Assembly: GCA_902756345.1 (NCBI GenBank)
Contig: CACVQR010000001.1
Location: 1 to 64,000, forward strand
DNA from: Fibrobacter succinogenes
GTDB lineage: Bacteria > Fibrobacterota > Fibrobacteria > Fibrobacterales > Fibrobacteraceae
Length of the DNA: 64,000 bases
Reading direction: 5' to 3'
Both the position numbers and the translations under genes were made by a program. Shown here in pieces: positions 18,497 through 27,153 of the stretch. The notes beneath the pieces were generated by a model that saw nothing but the letters and a program-made list of their open reading frames with translations, had not been told where the DNA came from and made no database searches. How positions within the stretch are numbered: the stretch's first letter is position 1; the number at the start of each line of letters is the position of its first letter.

Positions 18497-19699
18497 TTAT
18501 CCCTTGACCGCGTCGCCCATGGAAAACATTGGCATATACATAGCGATCAGCAAGCCACCGACGGCACCGCCGAGGAACACGATAATCAAAGGTTCCATCA
18601 TGCCCACCACGGCGTCCACTGCGGCGTCCACTTCTTCATCATAGAAGTCAGCCAATTTCAAAAGCATGCCACCAAGGTTACCGGTTTTTTCACCCACACC
18701 GGTCATCTGAATCACCATAGGCGGGAAAAGTCCCGTATCCTGCATCGGGTCGGCGATACTCTTACCACCGGCAATACCGATTGCAATCTTGTTGATACCT
18801 TTTTCCACCACCTTGTTCGTCACGGTCGAGGCCACCACTTTCAAGGAATCCATGATGGACACGCCGGCGTTCAGCAAAGTACCAAGCGTTCTCGCAAAAC
18901 TAGCGGTCGTCGACTTGATCTGAAGGTCCCCTAGTTTAGGCACTTTCAGCATAAAGCCGTCCCAGGCAAACTTGGCCGCAGGCACGCGCATGGCCACCTT
19001 AAAACCGACAATCAAGAGAATCGCGCCGATAAACAGGAACGCACCATTATCGCGTATAAAGTCAGAAATGCTCATCACTGCCTGCGTCGGTGCAGGGAGT
19101 TCGGCATCAAGGGCTGCGAACTGTTCAGCGAACGTCGGCACAACGAAGGTCATAAGGGCGATCACCACCAAGATACCCACAATAATAAGCATCACCGGGT
19201 AGGTCAAGGCCTTTTTCACTTTACGTTTCAGACGTTCCTGGTTTTCCAAGGTTTCTGCCAGACGAGCCAAGATACCGTCCAAAATACCGCCCGCTTCACC
19301 GGCCGCCACCATGTTCGTGTACAAGGTACTGAACACCTTCGGGTGCTGCGCCAAGGCGTCAGCCAACGACGAACCACCGTTAATGGACTGCGTAATCTTG
19401 TGGACCACGTTCTTGAGTTCCGGATTTTCGCACTGGTTCTCCAGAATGTTCAAGCACTGCAACATGGGCAAACCGGCAGAGCTCATCGAAGAGAACATAC
19501 GGGTAAAACGGGCAATTTCTGCAGGCTTGATACCCGAGCCAATCTTGATCTTGATTTCGGTCGGTTTCTTCTTGAGGCTTACAATGATAAGGCGCCTGCG
19601 CATCAAGAGCGCTTCGGCTTCAGCCTTGTCCTTCGCTTCGAGAGTTCCCTCGAAATTGTTACCCTGGCTATTTGTCGCCTTGTAAAGGAATTCTGCCAT
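18497..19699 (-). CDS. pilC: Type IV pilus inner-membrane protein PilC
   Basis: A 400-residue member of the GspF/PilC family, the platform protein around which pilins are polymerised. It has the two repeated GspF domains (about 66-190 and 270-395), each with a helical cytoplasmic part and hydrophobic segments. Typical phrases are FTRMFSSMSSAGLPMLQCL, MVAAGEAGGILDGIL and the mirrored FARTLGTLLNAGVSIMDSL and MTGVGEKTGNLGGML. It follows pilT by 3 nt on the same strand. No pilB or pilin gene is in the window. Confidence 0.93.
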   Translation of the reverse strand: MAEFLYKATNSQGNNFEGTLEAKDKAEAEALLMRRRLIIVSLKKKPTEIKIKIGSGIKPAEIARFTRMFSSMSSAGLPMLQCLNILENQCENPELKNVVHKITQSINGGSSLADALAQHPKVFSTLYTNMVAAGEAGGILDGILARLAETLENQERLKRKVKKALTYPVMLIIVGILVVIALMTFVVPTFAEQFAALDAELPAPTQAVMSISDFIRDNGAFLFIGAILLIVGFKVAMRVPAAKFAWDGFMLKVPKLGDLQIKSTTASFARTLGTLLNAGVSIMDSLKVVASTVTNKVVEKGINKIAIGIAGGKSIADPMQDTGLFPPMVIQMTGVGEKTGNLGGMLLKLADFYDEEVDAAVDAVVGMMEPLIIVFLGGAVGGLLIAMYMPMFSMGDAVKG

Positions 19700-19702
19700 A
19701 AA

Positions 19703-20770
19703 TTACACGCCTTCTTTCACAAACAACTGTTCCAGCTGGTCCGGACTCGGAGAGCGGGCAAGCGCATCGAAACGGTCAACCTTGTGGTTCTTCACCAATT
19801 CGCACAAGCACATGTTCATGGTGTTCATGCCGAACTTTTGGCCAATTTCAATCATCGATTCAATCTGGTGAACCTTGTCATCGCGAATCAACGCACGAAT
19901 ACCCGGAGTCACGTTCATAATTTCGTACGCCATCACGCGGCCACCGCCAATGCGCGGGATAAGCGTCTGGCATATCACGCCCTGGAGCACAAACGAAAGC
20001 TGCGTACGCACGGTCTGCTGTTCGCCCTTGGGGAAAGCGTCCACCACACGGTTAATCGTCTGCACACAAGAGTTGGTATGGAGCGTTGCAAAAGCCAAGT
20101 GACCCGTTTCTGCAATCGTAAGGGCGGCACGGATTGTTTCAAGGTCACGCATTTCGCCGATAAGCACCACATCAGGATCCTGACGAAGCGCCATCTTAAG
20201 CGCCTGAGCAAAGCTGTTTGTATCGCTACCGACTTCGCGCTGGTTAATCATACAACCCTGGTGTTTATGCAAGAATTCAATCGGGTCTTCCACCGTCAGA
20301 ATGTGGTCGTGACGTTCCTTGTTGATCTTGTCGATCATGGCAGCCAAGGTCGTCGACTTACCGGAACCGGTAGCACCCGTCACCAGCACAAGGCCAGACG
20401 GACGGGTCGTGAATTCGGCCAGAATTTTCGGAAGGCCGAGATCCTTAAATGTCTTAATTTCAAGCGGAATAATACGCAAGGCCAAAGCCACGCAACCGCG
20501 CTGCAAATAGGCGTTCGCACGGAAACGCGCGAGGTTTGCAATACCGAAGGAGAAGTCGCATTCCTTCTGCTGTTCGAAAGTCTTTTTCTGGCCTTCGTTC
20601 ATCAAGCTATAGGTCATGCGCATGGTTTCGTCCGGTTTCAGCTTATCTTCGCCAATCGGCGTAAGTTTGCCGGAAAGACGAATGAGAGGGGGCGCACCTG
20701 CGGTAATGTGCAAGTCAGAAGCGCCACGCTGGACCATTTCAGAAAGAAGATCTTGAATATTGTATGCCAT
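19703..20770 (-). CDS. pilT: Type IV pilus retraction ATPase PilT
   Basis: A 355-residue hexameric ATPase that depolymerises type IV pili for twitching motility. Walker A is VTGATGSGKSTTLAAMID, the Asp box is ILTVEDPIEF, Walker B is DPDVVLIGEMRD and the His box follows in GHLAFATLHTNS. The N-terminal SDLHITAGAPP is characteristic of PilT. It heads an operon with pilC. No Shine-Dalgarno is visible; a TATATT box lies 7 nt before the ATG, suggesting a leaderless transcript. Confidence 0.96.
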   Translation of the reverse strand: MAYNIQDLLSEMVQRGASDLHITAGAPPLIRLSGKLTPIGEDKLKPDETMRMTYSLMNEGQKKTFEQQKECDFSFGIANLARFRANAYLQRGCVALALRIIPLEIKTFKDLGLPKILAEFTTRPSGLVLVTGATGSGKSTTLAAMIDKINKERHDHILTVEDPIEFLHKHQGCMINQREVGSDTNSFAQALKMALRQDPDVVLIGEMRDLETIRAALTIAETGHLAFATLHTNSCVQTINRVVDAFPKGEQQTVRTQLSFVLQGVICQTLIPRIGGGRVMAYEIMNVTPGIRALIRDDKVHQIESMIEIGQKFGMNTMNMCLCELVKNHKVDRFDALARSPSPDQLEQLFVKEGV

Positions 20771-20777
20771 GCTTAAG

Positions 20778-20783
20778 AATATA
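20778..20783 (-). promoter_or_regulatory. -10 box placed for a leaderless pilT transcript
   Basis: On the minus strand TATATT is 7 nt before the pilT ATG, with no Shine-Dalgarno sequence between. Confidence 0.5.
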
Positions 20784-20842
20784 ACTTAAAAAAGGCCAAT
20801 TTTTCCATTAAAAACCCACATTTTTCAAAAAAAACGCTATTT

Positions 20843-20848
20843 TATTAT
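20843..20848 (+). promoter_or_regulatory. -10 box placed for a leaderless transcript
   Basis: TATTAT lies 6 nt before the ATG of the thioredoxin-like lipoprotein gene; the intervening TCTAGA has no ribosome site. Confidence 0.45.
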
Positions 20849-20854
20849 TCTAGA

Positions 20855-21391
20855 ATGGAACTTGGGCGTAAAATAACCTCCTCGCGAGGCGTTTTTTCCG
20901 TAGTATGCACGCTGCTTTTGGCACTTGCATTCCTGTTTTCTGCATGCGGGCAGGAACACTTCCAGGCGGCACCCACCAAAATCGAAGACTTTAAGGGAAA
21001 ACTGCTAGACGGCAGTCTTTCAACTTACCAAGCCGAAAAGGGAACCGTTACCTTAATCGCTCTTACCGCCTCGTGGTGCCCTGGCTGCCGCGCCGAACTT
21101 CCGTTACTCAAAAAACTTGACGAAGAATTTGCCGACAAGGGTTTCAAAATCTTGATGGTGAACGAAGACGACTCCCCTAGAATCGGAGCTAAGTACAACA
21201 AGGCTGCAGGAATCACCTGGACCACCTTCCACTGGAATTACGACATGATGAACGTGCTCGGAAATCCGGGCGTGATTCCCGTAACCTACCTCGTGAACGC
21301 ACAAGACAGCATCGTGAAAATCAACGTCGGAGAATTCGACGAGAACAAGATGCGCAAGCTGATCGGGAAGTTAGTTGACGGTCGGAAGTAG
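20855..21391 (+). CDS. TlpA-like thioredoxin-fold lipoprotein
   Basis: A 178-residue exported lipoprotein (lipobox LFSAC, Cys at about residue 31) with a TlpA/ResA-type thioredoxin domain. The redox motif WCPGC is in LTASWCPGCRAELPLL, and the cis-proline region is GNPGVIPVTYLVN. It should reduce disulfides in the periplasm, for example in cytochrome or envelope proteins, but no client gene is next to it. The final residues KLVDGRK and the stop lie within an intergenic repeat, so the C-terminus may have been altered by the repeat. Confidence 0.87.
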   Translation: MELGRKITSSRGVFSVVCTLLLALAFLFSACGQEHFQAAPTKIEDFKGKLLDGSLSTYQAEKGTVTLIALTASWCPGCRAELPLLKKLDEEFADKGFKILMVNEDDSPRIGAKYNKAAGITWTTFHWNYDMMNVLGNPGVIPVTYLVNAQDSIVKINVGEFDENKMRKLIGKLVDGRK

Positions 21392-21404
21392 ACAGTCGGA
21401 AGTA
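21374..21404. repeat. Repeat overlapping a gene end
   Basis: GACGGTCGGAAGTAGACAGT followed by CGGAAGTA belongs to the same family as 18001-18036. It supplies the stop codon of the thioredoxin-like gene. Confidence 0.55.
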
Positions 21405-21413
21405 TTTTGAATA

Positions 21414-22364
21414 TCAAGCGATTGGGCTTGGGAAGAGGATTACGTCCTTGATTTCCTTTTTTCCCATCGCAAGCATAAACAATCGGTCTAGACCTAGTGC
21501 CACGCCAGAACAGGCGGGCATTCCCGATTCAAGCGCTTCCAAAAAGTTTTCATCAATCGGCGGCAAGGGTTTGTTCATGCCACGGCGAATTTCTAGGTCA
21601 GCAGCAAAGCGCCTGCGCTGTTCGGCTGCATCGGTGAGTTCCGTGTAGCCGTTGCAAAGTTCCACCTGGTCTACAAATAGTTCGAATCGACGCGCCCAAG
21701 TGAAGCCGTCTTCGCCCACGTACGTTTGCGCAAGCGCCGCCTGCGACTGCGGGTAATCTAAAATGAACTCGGGACCGTTCTTGGCAAGTGCGGGTTCTAC
21801 CGCAAAAACCATCAGGTAATCCCACCAGTCTTCGCGGGACATGGCGGTACCATCGGCCGGGAGCGGAATTTCGCGGGCGGTACAGGCCGCGGCAAATTCT
21901 TCGCCCGAAGCCGTCAACGGATTCACGCCGGCATAATTCTTGAACGCATCGATCCAGCGCGTGCGGCGAGCGTTAATGGGCTTACCGATGATTTCAGAAA
22001 CGAGCGCCTCGACCTCGTCCATCAACTTTTCTTGCGGCATGCCGACGCGGTACCATTCCACCATGCTGAATTCATTGTTGTGGTGGGCGCCGAATTCATC
22101 TTTGCGGAAAGACTTTGTAATCTGGAAAATGTCACCGAATCCCGCCGAGAGCAAGCGCTTCATGTGGAACTCGGGGCTCGTCATCATAAAATGCCTGCCC
22201 TCGACCTCAAAGTAGTCTAGCTGAGGGTCGGTACCGCCCGCATTCGAAAGCGTCGGCGTTTCTACTTCCAACACCCCGCGACCCTCAAAGAAAGCACGCA
22301 CCTTGTTCATCAAGGCTTGACGCTTTACCCAAGAATCACGAGAACAAGTCGGCTTAAAGGACAT
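21414..22364 (-). CDS. epmA: EF-P lysine lysyltransferase
   Basis: A 316-residue homologue of the lysyl-tRNA synthetase catalytic domain without the anticodon-binding part, matching EpmA (PoxA/GenX/YjeA), which attaches a lysine-type residue to elongation factor P. Class II motifs are visible: FFEGRGVLEVETPTL, then FRKDEFGAHHNNEFSMVEWY and the terminal GVALGLDRLFMLAMG. The first two thirds of a normal LysRS C-terminal core are intact. Neither efp nor epmB is nearby. No clear Shine-Dalgarno was found. Confidence 0.93.
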   Translation of the reverse strand: MSFKPTCSRDSWVKRQALMNKVRAFFEGRGVLEVETPTLSNAGGTDPQLDYFEVEGRHFMMTSPEFHMKRLLSAGFGDIFQITKSFRKDEFGAHHNNEFSMVEWYRVGMPQEKLMDEVEALVSEIIGKPINARRTRWIDAFKNYAGVNPLTASGEEFAAACTAREIPLPADGTAMSREDWWDYLMVFAVEPALAKNGPEFILDYPQSQAALAQTYVGEDGFTWARRFELFVDQVELCNGYTELTDAAEQRRRFAADLEIRRGMNKPLPPIDENFLEALESGMPACSGVALGLDRLFMLAMGKKEIKDVILFPSPIA

Positions 22365-22369
22365 ATAAA

Positions 22370-22434
22370 ATGTGAGATGTTAAATGTGGGATGTGAAATT
22401 ATTCATTTCTCATTTCACATTACTCATTGTTAAT
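22370..22434. repeat. A/T-rich 'ATTTCACATT' repeat
   Basis: TGTGAGATGT, GTGGGATGTGAAAT and the opposite-strand ATTTCTCATTTCACATTAC fold back on each other. A relative lies at 56078-56146. It overlaps the end of the FISUMP gene by a few codons. Confidence 0.55.
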
Positions 22435-23808
22435 TACGCAGCGAACAGAGAGCCAGAATTTCTTATCGACCGGAATGGCAGACACTTCTTTATCGGTATT
22501 GAACATGGAACGTGCGATACCGCGACCATCACCCACATCCTTGCTTGTCCAGAAGTAAGCACCTTCGCCCTGAATCACCGAGATGCCGTTCTTGTTGGCA
22601 TAGCCACCGAACATGGCAGTGAAGGCGTAATCGTCAGAGCCGTTACTACGCAGGCGGACTGCAGCTGTGTTTGCGCCGCCAGCATAAATTTCAAGCATTT
22701 TCCAGTCGTCATCCGTTGCAAGATGCGAACCTTCGGGGCAAGCCGTCAAAGCCGCGTCATGCGTATACAGACGACCGTAGGTTGCGCAGTTTTCTTCTTC
22801 GCGGTCATAGCACATGGAATTTTCTTCAATCGCAAAGTTCAAGTTCTGCACAAACCAGCGCGTGCCATTGATTTCTTTAACTCTGTAAGTCTGACCATCG
22901 CGATTGTCTACGAACGATTCGAACACCGGGCAACGGGTTTCGAATTCCTTTGCCCCCAAGATCGAGTCCACCGCAGGCTGCCATGAGGTGCAGAAACGGA
23001 AGAGTTCACCACCCGGGAGCGCCGTAGAATCAGCCTTGTGCTTTTCAGCCCAGCGGTCTACGTAAGCTAGGTTAATGACAGCAGTATCCGGAATCGAAAG
23101 CGCCTTGGCAGAGGCCTGCATAATCTTCGAATACTTTTCAGCAGCGCTCTTCGGAGTCTTCCAGTAACCTTCGAGCAAGCCCTTGCGGAGCTTTTCATAA
23201 AGCGGAGAAGGAACCTTCACCTTGATAGTCGTATCGACAAAGTGTTCCGGCTTGGTAGCGCAAGCGGCTTCGCGAATGGTATCGCGCAGGCTGCCTGCCT
23301 TTTCATAACATTCTTCAATGCACTTGTCACGGGCTTCGCCCTTCTTCTTGGGGCAAGGAACCCAAATGCTCGTGTCGGCATCAACCTTGACCGGCTTGGC
23401 ATAGCCCTTCGTCTTCAGAGCAACCTTCGCCACCGATTCCAAAGTTTCAAGAGCCTTCGTGTTGCCCGATTCGCCTTCCAGGAGCAAGAACGAAATCACC
23501 TCGGTACATGCATCCATGGCCTTGGCGTTGGCGCAGACCTTGGTGCCGTAACCATAAGAGAACTGCGATTGGCAATTCGAGAACGATTCGTAAGGCATGG
23601 CCTTGAAGATTTTTTCGTAGACCTTGACGGCATCGGCCGGCGTCATCTTGCCGCAATAAATTTCTTCGGCGGCCCCCTTTTTTACGATTTTCTGGGCCGC
23701 GGCAATATCGCCGTTATCAATAGCGTCACGAAGTTCCGGCTGGGCAAAAGCGTTAGAAACGCCCAAGGCAAGAACTCCCAAAAACAATACACCACCAAGA
23801 ATTTTCAT
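22420..23808 (-). CDS. Secreted FISUMP-domain protein
   Basis: A 462-residue exported protein with a signal peptide (ILGGVLFLGVLALGVSNAFA, cleavage near residue 23) and no lipobox. The FISUMP domain covers about residues 300-462: FVDNRDGQTYRVKEINGTRW, FVQNLNFAI, CPEGSHLATDDDWKMLE and the closing LSVRCVINNE. The N-terminal 270 residues are helical, with several Cys pairs (for example CPKKKGEARDKCIEEC), and are not recognised. The start was placed at 23808 because GAGGG precedes that ATG. Function unknown. Confidence 0.87.
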   Translation of the reverse strand: MKILGGVLFLGVLALGVSNAFAQPELRDAIDNGDIAAAQKIVKKGAAEEIYCGKMTPADAVKVYEKIFKAMPYESFSNCQSQFSYGYGTKVCANAKAMDACTEVISFLLLEGESGNTKALETLESVAKVALKTKGYAKPVKVDADTSIWVPCPKKKGEARDKCIEECYEKAGSLRDTIREAACATKPEHFVDTTIKVKVPSPLYEKLRKGLLEGYWKTPKSAAEKYSKIMQASAKALSIPDTAVINLAYVDRWAEKHKADSTALPGGELFRFCTSWQPAVDSILGAKEFETRCPVFESFVDNRDGQTYRVKEINGTRWFVQNLNFAIEENSMCYDREEENCATYGRLYTHDAALTACPEGSHLATDDDWKMLEIYAGGANTAAVRLRSNGSDDYAFTAMFGGYANKNGISVIQGEGAYFWTSKDVGDGRGIARSMFNTDKEVSAIPVDKKFWLSVRCVINNE

Positions 23809-23850
23809 TTTAACCCTCACAAAAAATTCCGGTGTAAATATAGAAAAAAT

Positions 23851-23879
23851 GGCAGTAGGCAGCTGGCAGTAAGCAGAAC
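23851..23879. repeat. Degenerate 'GCAGTAGGCAG' repeat
   Basis: GGCAGTAGGCAGCTGGCAGT resembles the 18001 and 21374 repeats. It lies between two divergent genes. Confidence 0.4.
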
Positions 23880-23940
23880 TTAGTTGGTTGATCCTAGTAC
23901 GCTATAACAATCAATAAATCCAGGCTATAACGTTAATTAC

Positions 23941-23946
23941 TATATT
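23941..23946 (+). promoter_or_regulatory. -10 box placed for a leaderless sufS transcript
   Basis: TATATT lies 7 nt before the ATG, and the intervening TGGGCCC is not a ribosome site. Confidence 0.5.
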
Positions 23947-23953
23947 TGGGCCC

Positions 23954-25180
23954 ATGATTGATGCCGAAAAAATCCGTAGCGAATTTCCGATGCTTGTCGC
24001 AGGCGATAAGGACGCAAAGCCGCTCGCCTTCTTGGACAGCACGGCCACCACGCAAAAGCCCGCGTGCGTCATCGACGCGATGGACGACTTTTACCGCGAG
24101 CACTACAGTTCCGTGAAACGCGGTGTGTACCGTCTGAGCGCCCGCACCACCGAAGCGTTCGAAGCAACGCGCAAGAATGTCGCAAAATTTATTAACGCGA
24201 AGACCGAAGACGAAATCGTGTTCACCCGCGGCACCACCGAAAGCATCAATCTGGTGGCATGGAGTTACGGTCGCAAGTTCTTCGAAGCAGGCGACGAAAT
24301 TTTGATTAGCGGGCTCGAGCACCATGCAAACATCGTGAGCTGGCAGCTGGTCGCCGAAATGAAGAGCGCCAAGATCAAGGTGATTCCCGTTTTGGACAAC
24401 GGCGATTTGGATTTGGCGGCACTACCCGGATTACTCACTCCACGCACCAAGATGGTGGCCGTCGCCCACGTAAGCAATTCCGTCGGCACCGTAAATCCGA
24501 TTGCAGAAATCATCGCGACGGTACGTAAGCTCGCCCCGCAGGCAAAGATCCTGATTGACGCCGCCCAGAGTTCGAGCCACATCAAGATTGACGTGCAAAA
24601 GCTGGACTGCGATTTTCTCGCCTTCAGCGGACACAAGATGTACGGCCCTACCGGCGTGGGCGTACTCTACGGCAAGTACGAAGTTCTCGACAGTATGCCT
24701 CCCTGGCACGGCGGCGGCGAGATGATCAAGAACGTGACTTTTGAAAAGACGACGTACGCCGATGTTCCCGCACGCTTCGAGGCGGGCACGCCCATGATTG
24801 CCGAAGTCATCGGCCTCGGCAAGGCCATCGAATGGATTAATGCGGTTGGCATCGAAAACATCCGCAAGCACGAAGAAGAAATTACGAACTACGCGCTGGA
24901 ACAGCTTGCGCAAATCCCGCAGGTAAAAATCTTCGGGAACCCGAAGGAACGCGGCGCCCTTATCAGCATCACGCTGGACGGCATCGCCGTAAGCGACGCC
25001 GCCATGATTCTCGACGAAGAGAACGTTGCGGTGCGTAGCGGGCACCACTGCGCCCAACCCGTCATGGACCGCTTCGGCGTCGACGCCACACTTCGTTTGA
25101 GTTTCGGTGCGTACACCCTGAAGCGCGACATCGACCGCTTTATCGCCGGCATCAAGCGCGTTCTCCGACTCTTCGGCTAA
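23954..25180 (+). CDS. sufS: SufS/CsdA-type cysteine desulfurase
   Basis: A 408-residue PLP enzyme of the group II (SufS/CsdA) type that takes sulfur from cysteine. The PLP lysine is in FLAFSGHKMYGPTGVG, the substrate region is SGLEHHANIVSW and the catalytic cysteine is in VRSGHHCAQP. The name sufS is by family; csdA is equally possible because the next gene, 11 nt downstream, is tcdA. In E. coli CsdA and TcdA (CsdL) are neighbours and act in tRNA ct6A formation. No suf scaffold genes are present here. Confidence 0.93.
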   Translation: MIDAEKIRSEFPMLVAGDKDAKPLAFLDSTATTQKPACVIDAMDDFYREHYSSVKRGVYRLSARTTEAFEATRKNVAKFINAKTEDEIVFTRGTTESINLVAWSYGRKFFEAGDEILISGLEHHANIVSWQLVAEMKSAKIKVIPVLDNGDLDLAALPGLLTPRTKMVAVAHVSNSVGTVNPIAEIIATVRKLAPQAKILIDAAQSSSHIKIDVQKLDCDFLAFSGHKMYGPTGVGVLYGKYEVLDSMPPWHGGGEMIKNVTFEKTTYADVPARFEAGTPMIAEVIGLGKAIEWINAVGIENIRKHEEEITNYALEQLAQIPQVKIFGNPKERGALISITLDGIAVSDAAMILDEENVAVRSGHHCAQPVMDRFGVDATLRLSFGAYTLKRDIDRFIAGIKRVLRLFG

Positions 25181-25191
25181 CCGGGATTCGT

Positions 25192-26025
25192 ATGGGAATC
25201 GAGAAAGGCATCTTTAACCGCACATCGCTCCTGCTCGGGGACGACGTGATGGGCGACATCTACCAGAAGCGCGTCATTATCTTCGGTCTCGGCGGAGTCG
25301 GCAGCTGGTGCGCCGAAAGCCTGGTGCGTTCCGGCATCAAGGAACTCGTACTCGTTGATTCAGACCGCGTGTGTGTCACCAACGTGAACCGCCAACTGAT
25401 GGCCACCACGAAAACCGTGGGGCAAGTCAAGGTGGCCGTGCTGAAAAATCGCCTACTCGAAATCAACCCGCACGCAAACATCGTAGCGCTGCAGGACATT
25501 TACGAAGAAGCGAATACGGACAAATTCCAACTGGACACCTTCGACTACATCATCGATGCCATCGACAGCCTCGAAAACAAGATGCAGTTATTGTGGCACG
25601 CCACGCGCACAAAGGCCACGGTATTTTCTTCAATGGGGGCAGCCCTCAAGATGGACCCCACACGAATCAAGGTCGCCGAATTCTGGAAAGTCGCCGGTTG
25701 CCCGCTCGCCCGCGCGCTCCGCGACAAGTTCAAGAAAAAGAAAATGGCTCTCAAGAAAAAAGTGCTATGCGTCTACAGCGACGAACTCCTGAAAAACCGC
25801 GGCAAGAATTCTTCTTGCGGAACGGACGCCTGCATGTGCCCCAAGGTGCGCCACGAAAGAAGCGAAGCCGAACTCCGGAATGCAAGCCTGGTCGATCACG
25901 AATGGTGCAGCAGTAAGGCACAAATCAACGGCACCATGGCGCACTCCACCGCTATTTTTGGATTCATGATTGCGGGCCTCGTGATGCAGGACATCTACAA
26001 GAAGGCCTTAGCAAGCGCCGAGTAA
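25192..26025 (+). CDS. tcdA: tRNA threonylcarbamoyladenosine dehydratase
   Basis: A 277-residue E1-like ATP-dependent enzyme (ThiF/MoeB fold) that cyclises t6A37 of tRNA to ct6A. The nucleotide loop is IIFGLGGVGSWCAESLVRSG, followed by VLVDSDRVCVTNVNRQ, and the adenylation and catalytic regions (DAIDSLENK) are present. A lysine-rich stretch with two Cys (FKKKKMALKKKVLCVYS) and the cluster CGTDACMCP are near the C-terminal third. It follows the cysteine desulfurase by 11 nt, the arrangement of the E. coli csd genes. Length is normal. Confidence 0.92.
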   Translation: MGIEKGIFNRTSLLLGDDVMGDIYQKRVIIFGLGGVGSWCAESLVRSGIKELVLVDSDRVCVTNVNRQLMATTKTVGQVKVAVLKNRLLEINPHANIVALQDIYEEANTDKFQLDTFDYIIDAIDSLENKMQLLWHATRTKATVFSSMGAALKMDPTRIKVAEFWKVAGCPLARALRDKFKKKKMALKKKVLCVYSDELLKNRGKNSSCGTDACMCPKVRHERSEAELRNASLVDHEWCSSKAQINGTMAHSTAIFGFMIAGLVMQDIYKKALASAE

Positions 26026-26029
26026 AAAG

Positions 26030-26983
26030 CTAAAATTCCGGCATGCTGAAATCGCCGTAAAGTTCACGGCCGTCAAACACCCAAACCACCATCTTTTTGC
26101 CATCCAAGAATTCCGAACGGTCCTTGAACAAGGTCGGGCCCAAGTTTCCCCCGCCGATACGACTGCGGGTAAACGTCTTAATCCCTGTCGCCTGCGCAAT
26201 GTAGGCGCCGATATTGGAAGAACTGTTCCAACCAAAATCGGCATTGCTGTCGCCAATCACCACAATGGGAGCGTCCTTGGAGCCGTGATAGCGTTTACCT
26301 TCTGCATCCACGGTCTTTAACACGCGCACATCGTAATCCGGGTAAGAATTGTACTTCAGGTGATAAAGATTTCCGGTACCGGGAACAACCGTATCGCGCA
26401 GGAACCATTCTTCCCTCGGGACATCCAAATCCATCTCGTTGATAGAATCGGCAATCATCTGTGCAAGAACCTGCCGGCCTGCGCTAGTATAGTGGCTTTC
26501 GTACGCTTCGAACATGGGCGTTTCTTCGTTCTTTTCGAGAAACTCCTCTACCGCATCGACAACGACAACACCTTCGTCTTGCAACGCATCTACCCATTCT
26601 TCATATTGCGGGGCAACAATCCCTCCCGACAATTCTTCCGAATAATGTTCTGCCTCGATTTGCAATTTATCTGGAACAGGCACCACCACCAACTTGATAC
26701 CGCGCGCTTCCAAGGAATCATTGAAAGCGACAAAGGGCTTCAAATTGTCTTTCCAATCCGCCACCAGATTGACAAGACTTTCCTGCAGAAAAATCCAGTC
26801 GCCTTCGCCACTTACCGCACAGCGGGCCTCTTTCAGCTGTCCGCCACACTTTTCAATATCGGCTTCAATCTGTTCCTGAACGTCCAACGGGATAAGCGGA
26901 CGAGTAGAAAGGTAGACCATGGCAAGTGCAACAACCGCCACTCCAAATCCAAAAATAAGCCCCAAATTTTTCCTAAAAAACAT
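26030..26983 (-). CDS. AlgX/AlgJ-like SGNH-fold membrane-anchored protein
   Basis: A 317-residue protein with an N-terminal membrane anchor (about 8-27) and an extracytoplasmic SGNH-like domain similar to the AlgX/AlgJ group, which modifies polysaccharides. Motifs seen are VVIGDSNADFG (GDS block with the candidate nucleophile serine) and YESHYTSAGRQVLAQMI (histidine block). Acetylation of an exopolysaccharide is possible but not shown. It converges on tcdA with 4 bp between stops and diverges from the WYL gene. TAAATT lies 10 nt before the ATG. Confidence 0.72.
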   Translation of the reverse strand: MFFRKNLGLIFGFGVAVVALAMVYLSTRPLIPLDVQEQIEADIEKCGGQLKEARCAVSGEGDWIFLQESLVNLVADWKDNLKPFVAFNDSLEARGIKLVVVPVPDKLQIEAEHYSEELSGGIVAPQYEEWVDALQDEGVVVVDAVEEFLEKNEETPMFEAYESHYTSAGRQVLAQMIADSINEMDLDVPREEWFLRDTVVPGTGNLYHLKYNSYPDYDVRVLKTVDAEGKRYHGSKDAPIVVIGDSNADFGWNSSSNIGAYIAQATGIKTFTRSRIGGGNLGPTLFKDRSEFLDGKKMVVWVFDGRELYGDFSMPEF

Positions 26984-27073
26984 GACAAGGCCAAATTTAG
27001 AATTTTTTAGAATCCTTGGCAGGGACCAAACGGCCTTTATGCTTCGGCAGACGAACTACTTTCGCATAAAAAG

Positions 27074-27106
27074 ACGACAATTATCGTCGTCTACATTTTA
27101 TATATT
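27074..27106 (+). promoter_or_regulatory. Inverted-repeat operator and -10 box, WYL gene
   Basis: ACGAC-AATTATC-GTCGT (27074-27090) is followed after exactly 10 nt by TATATT (27101-27106). The same layout precedes the AAA+ ATPase and Fic genes. The repeat covers where a -35 element would be. Confidence 0.7.
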
Positions 27107-27153
27107 GAGAGATATTCCCCGACTCGCGGGGATTGCATTGTGCAGGAGGCTTT

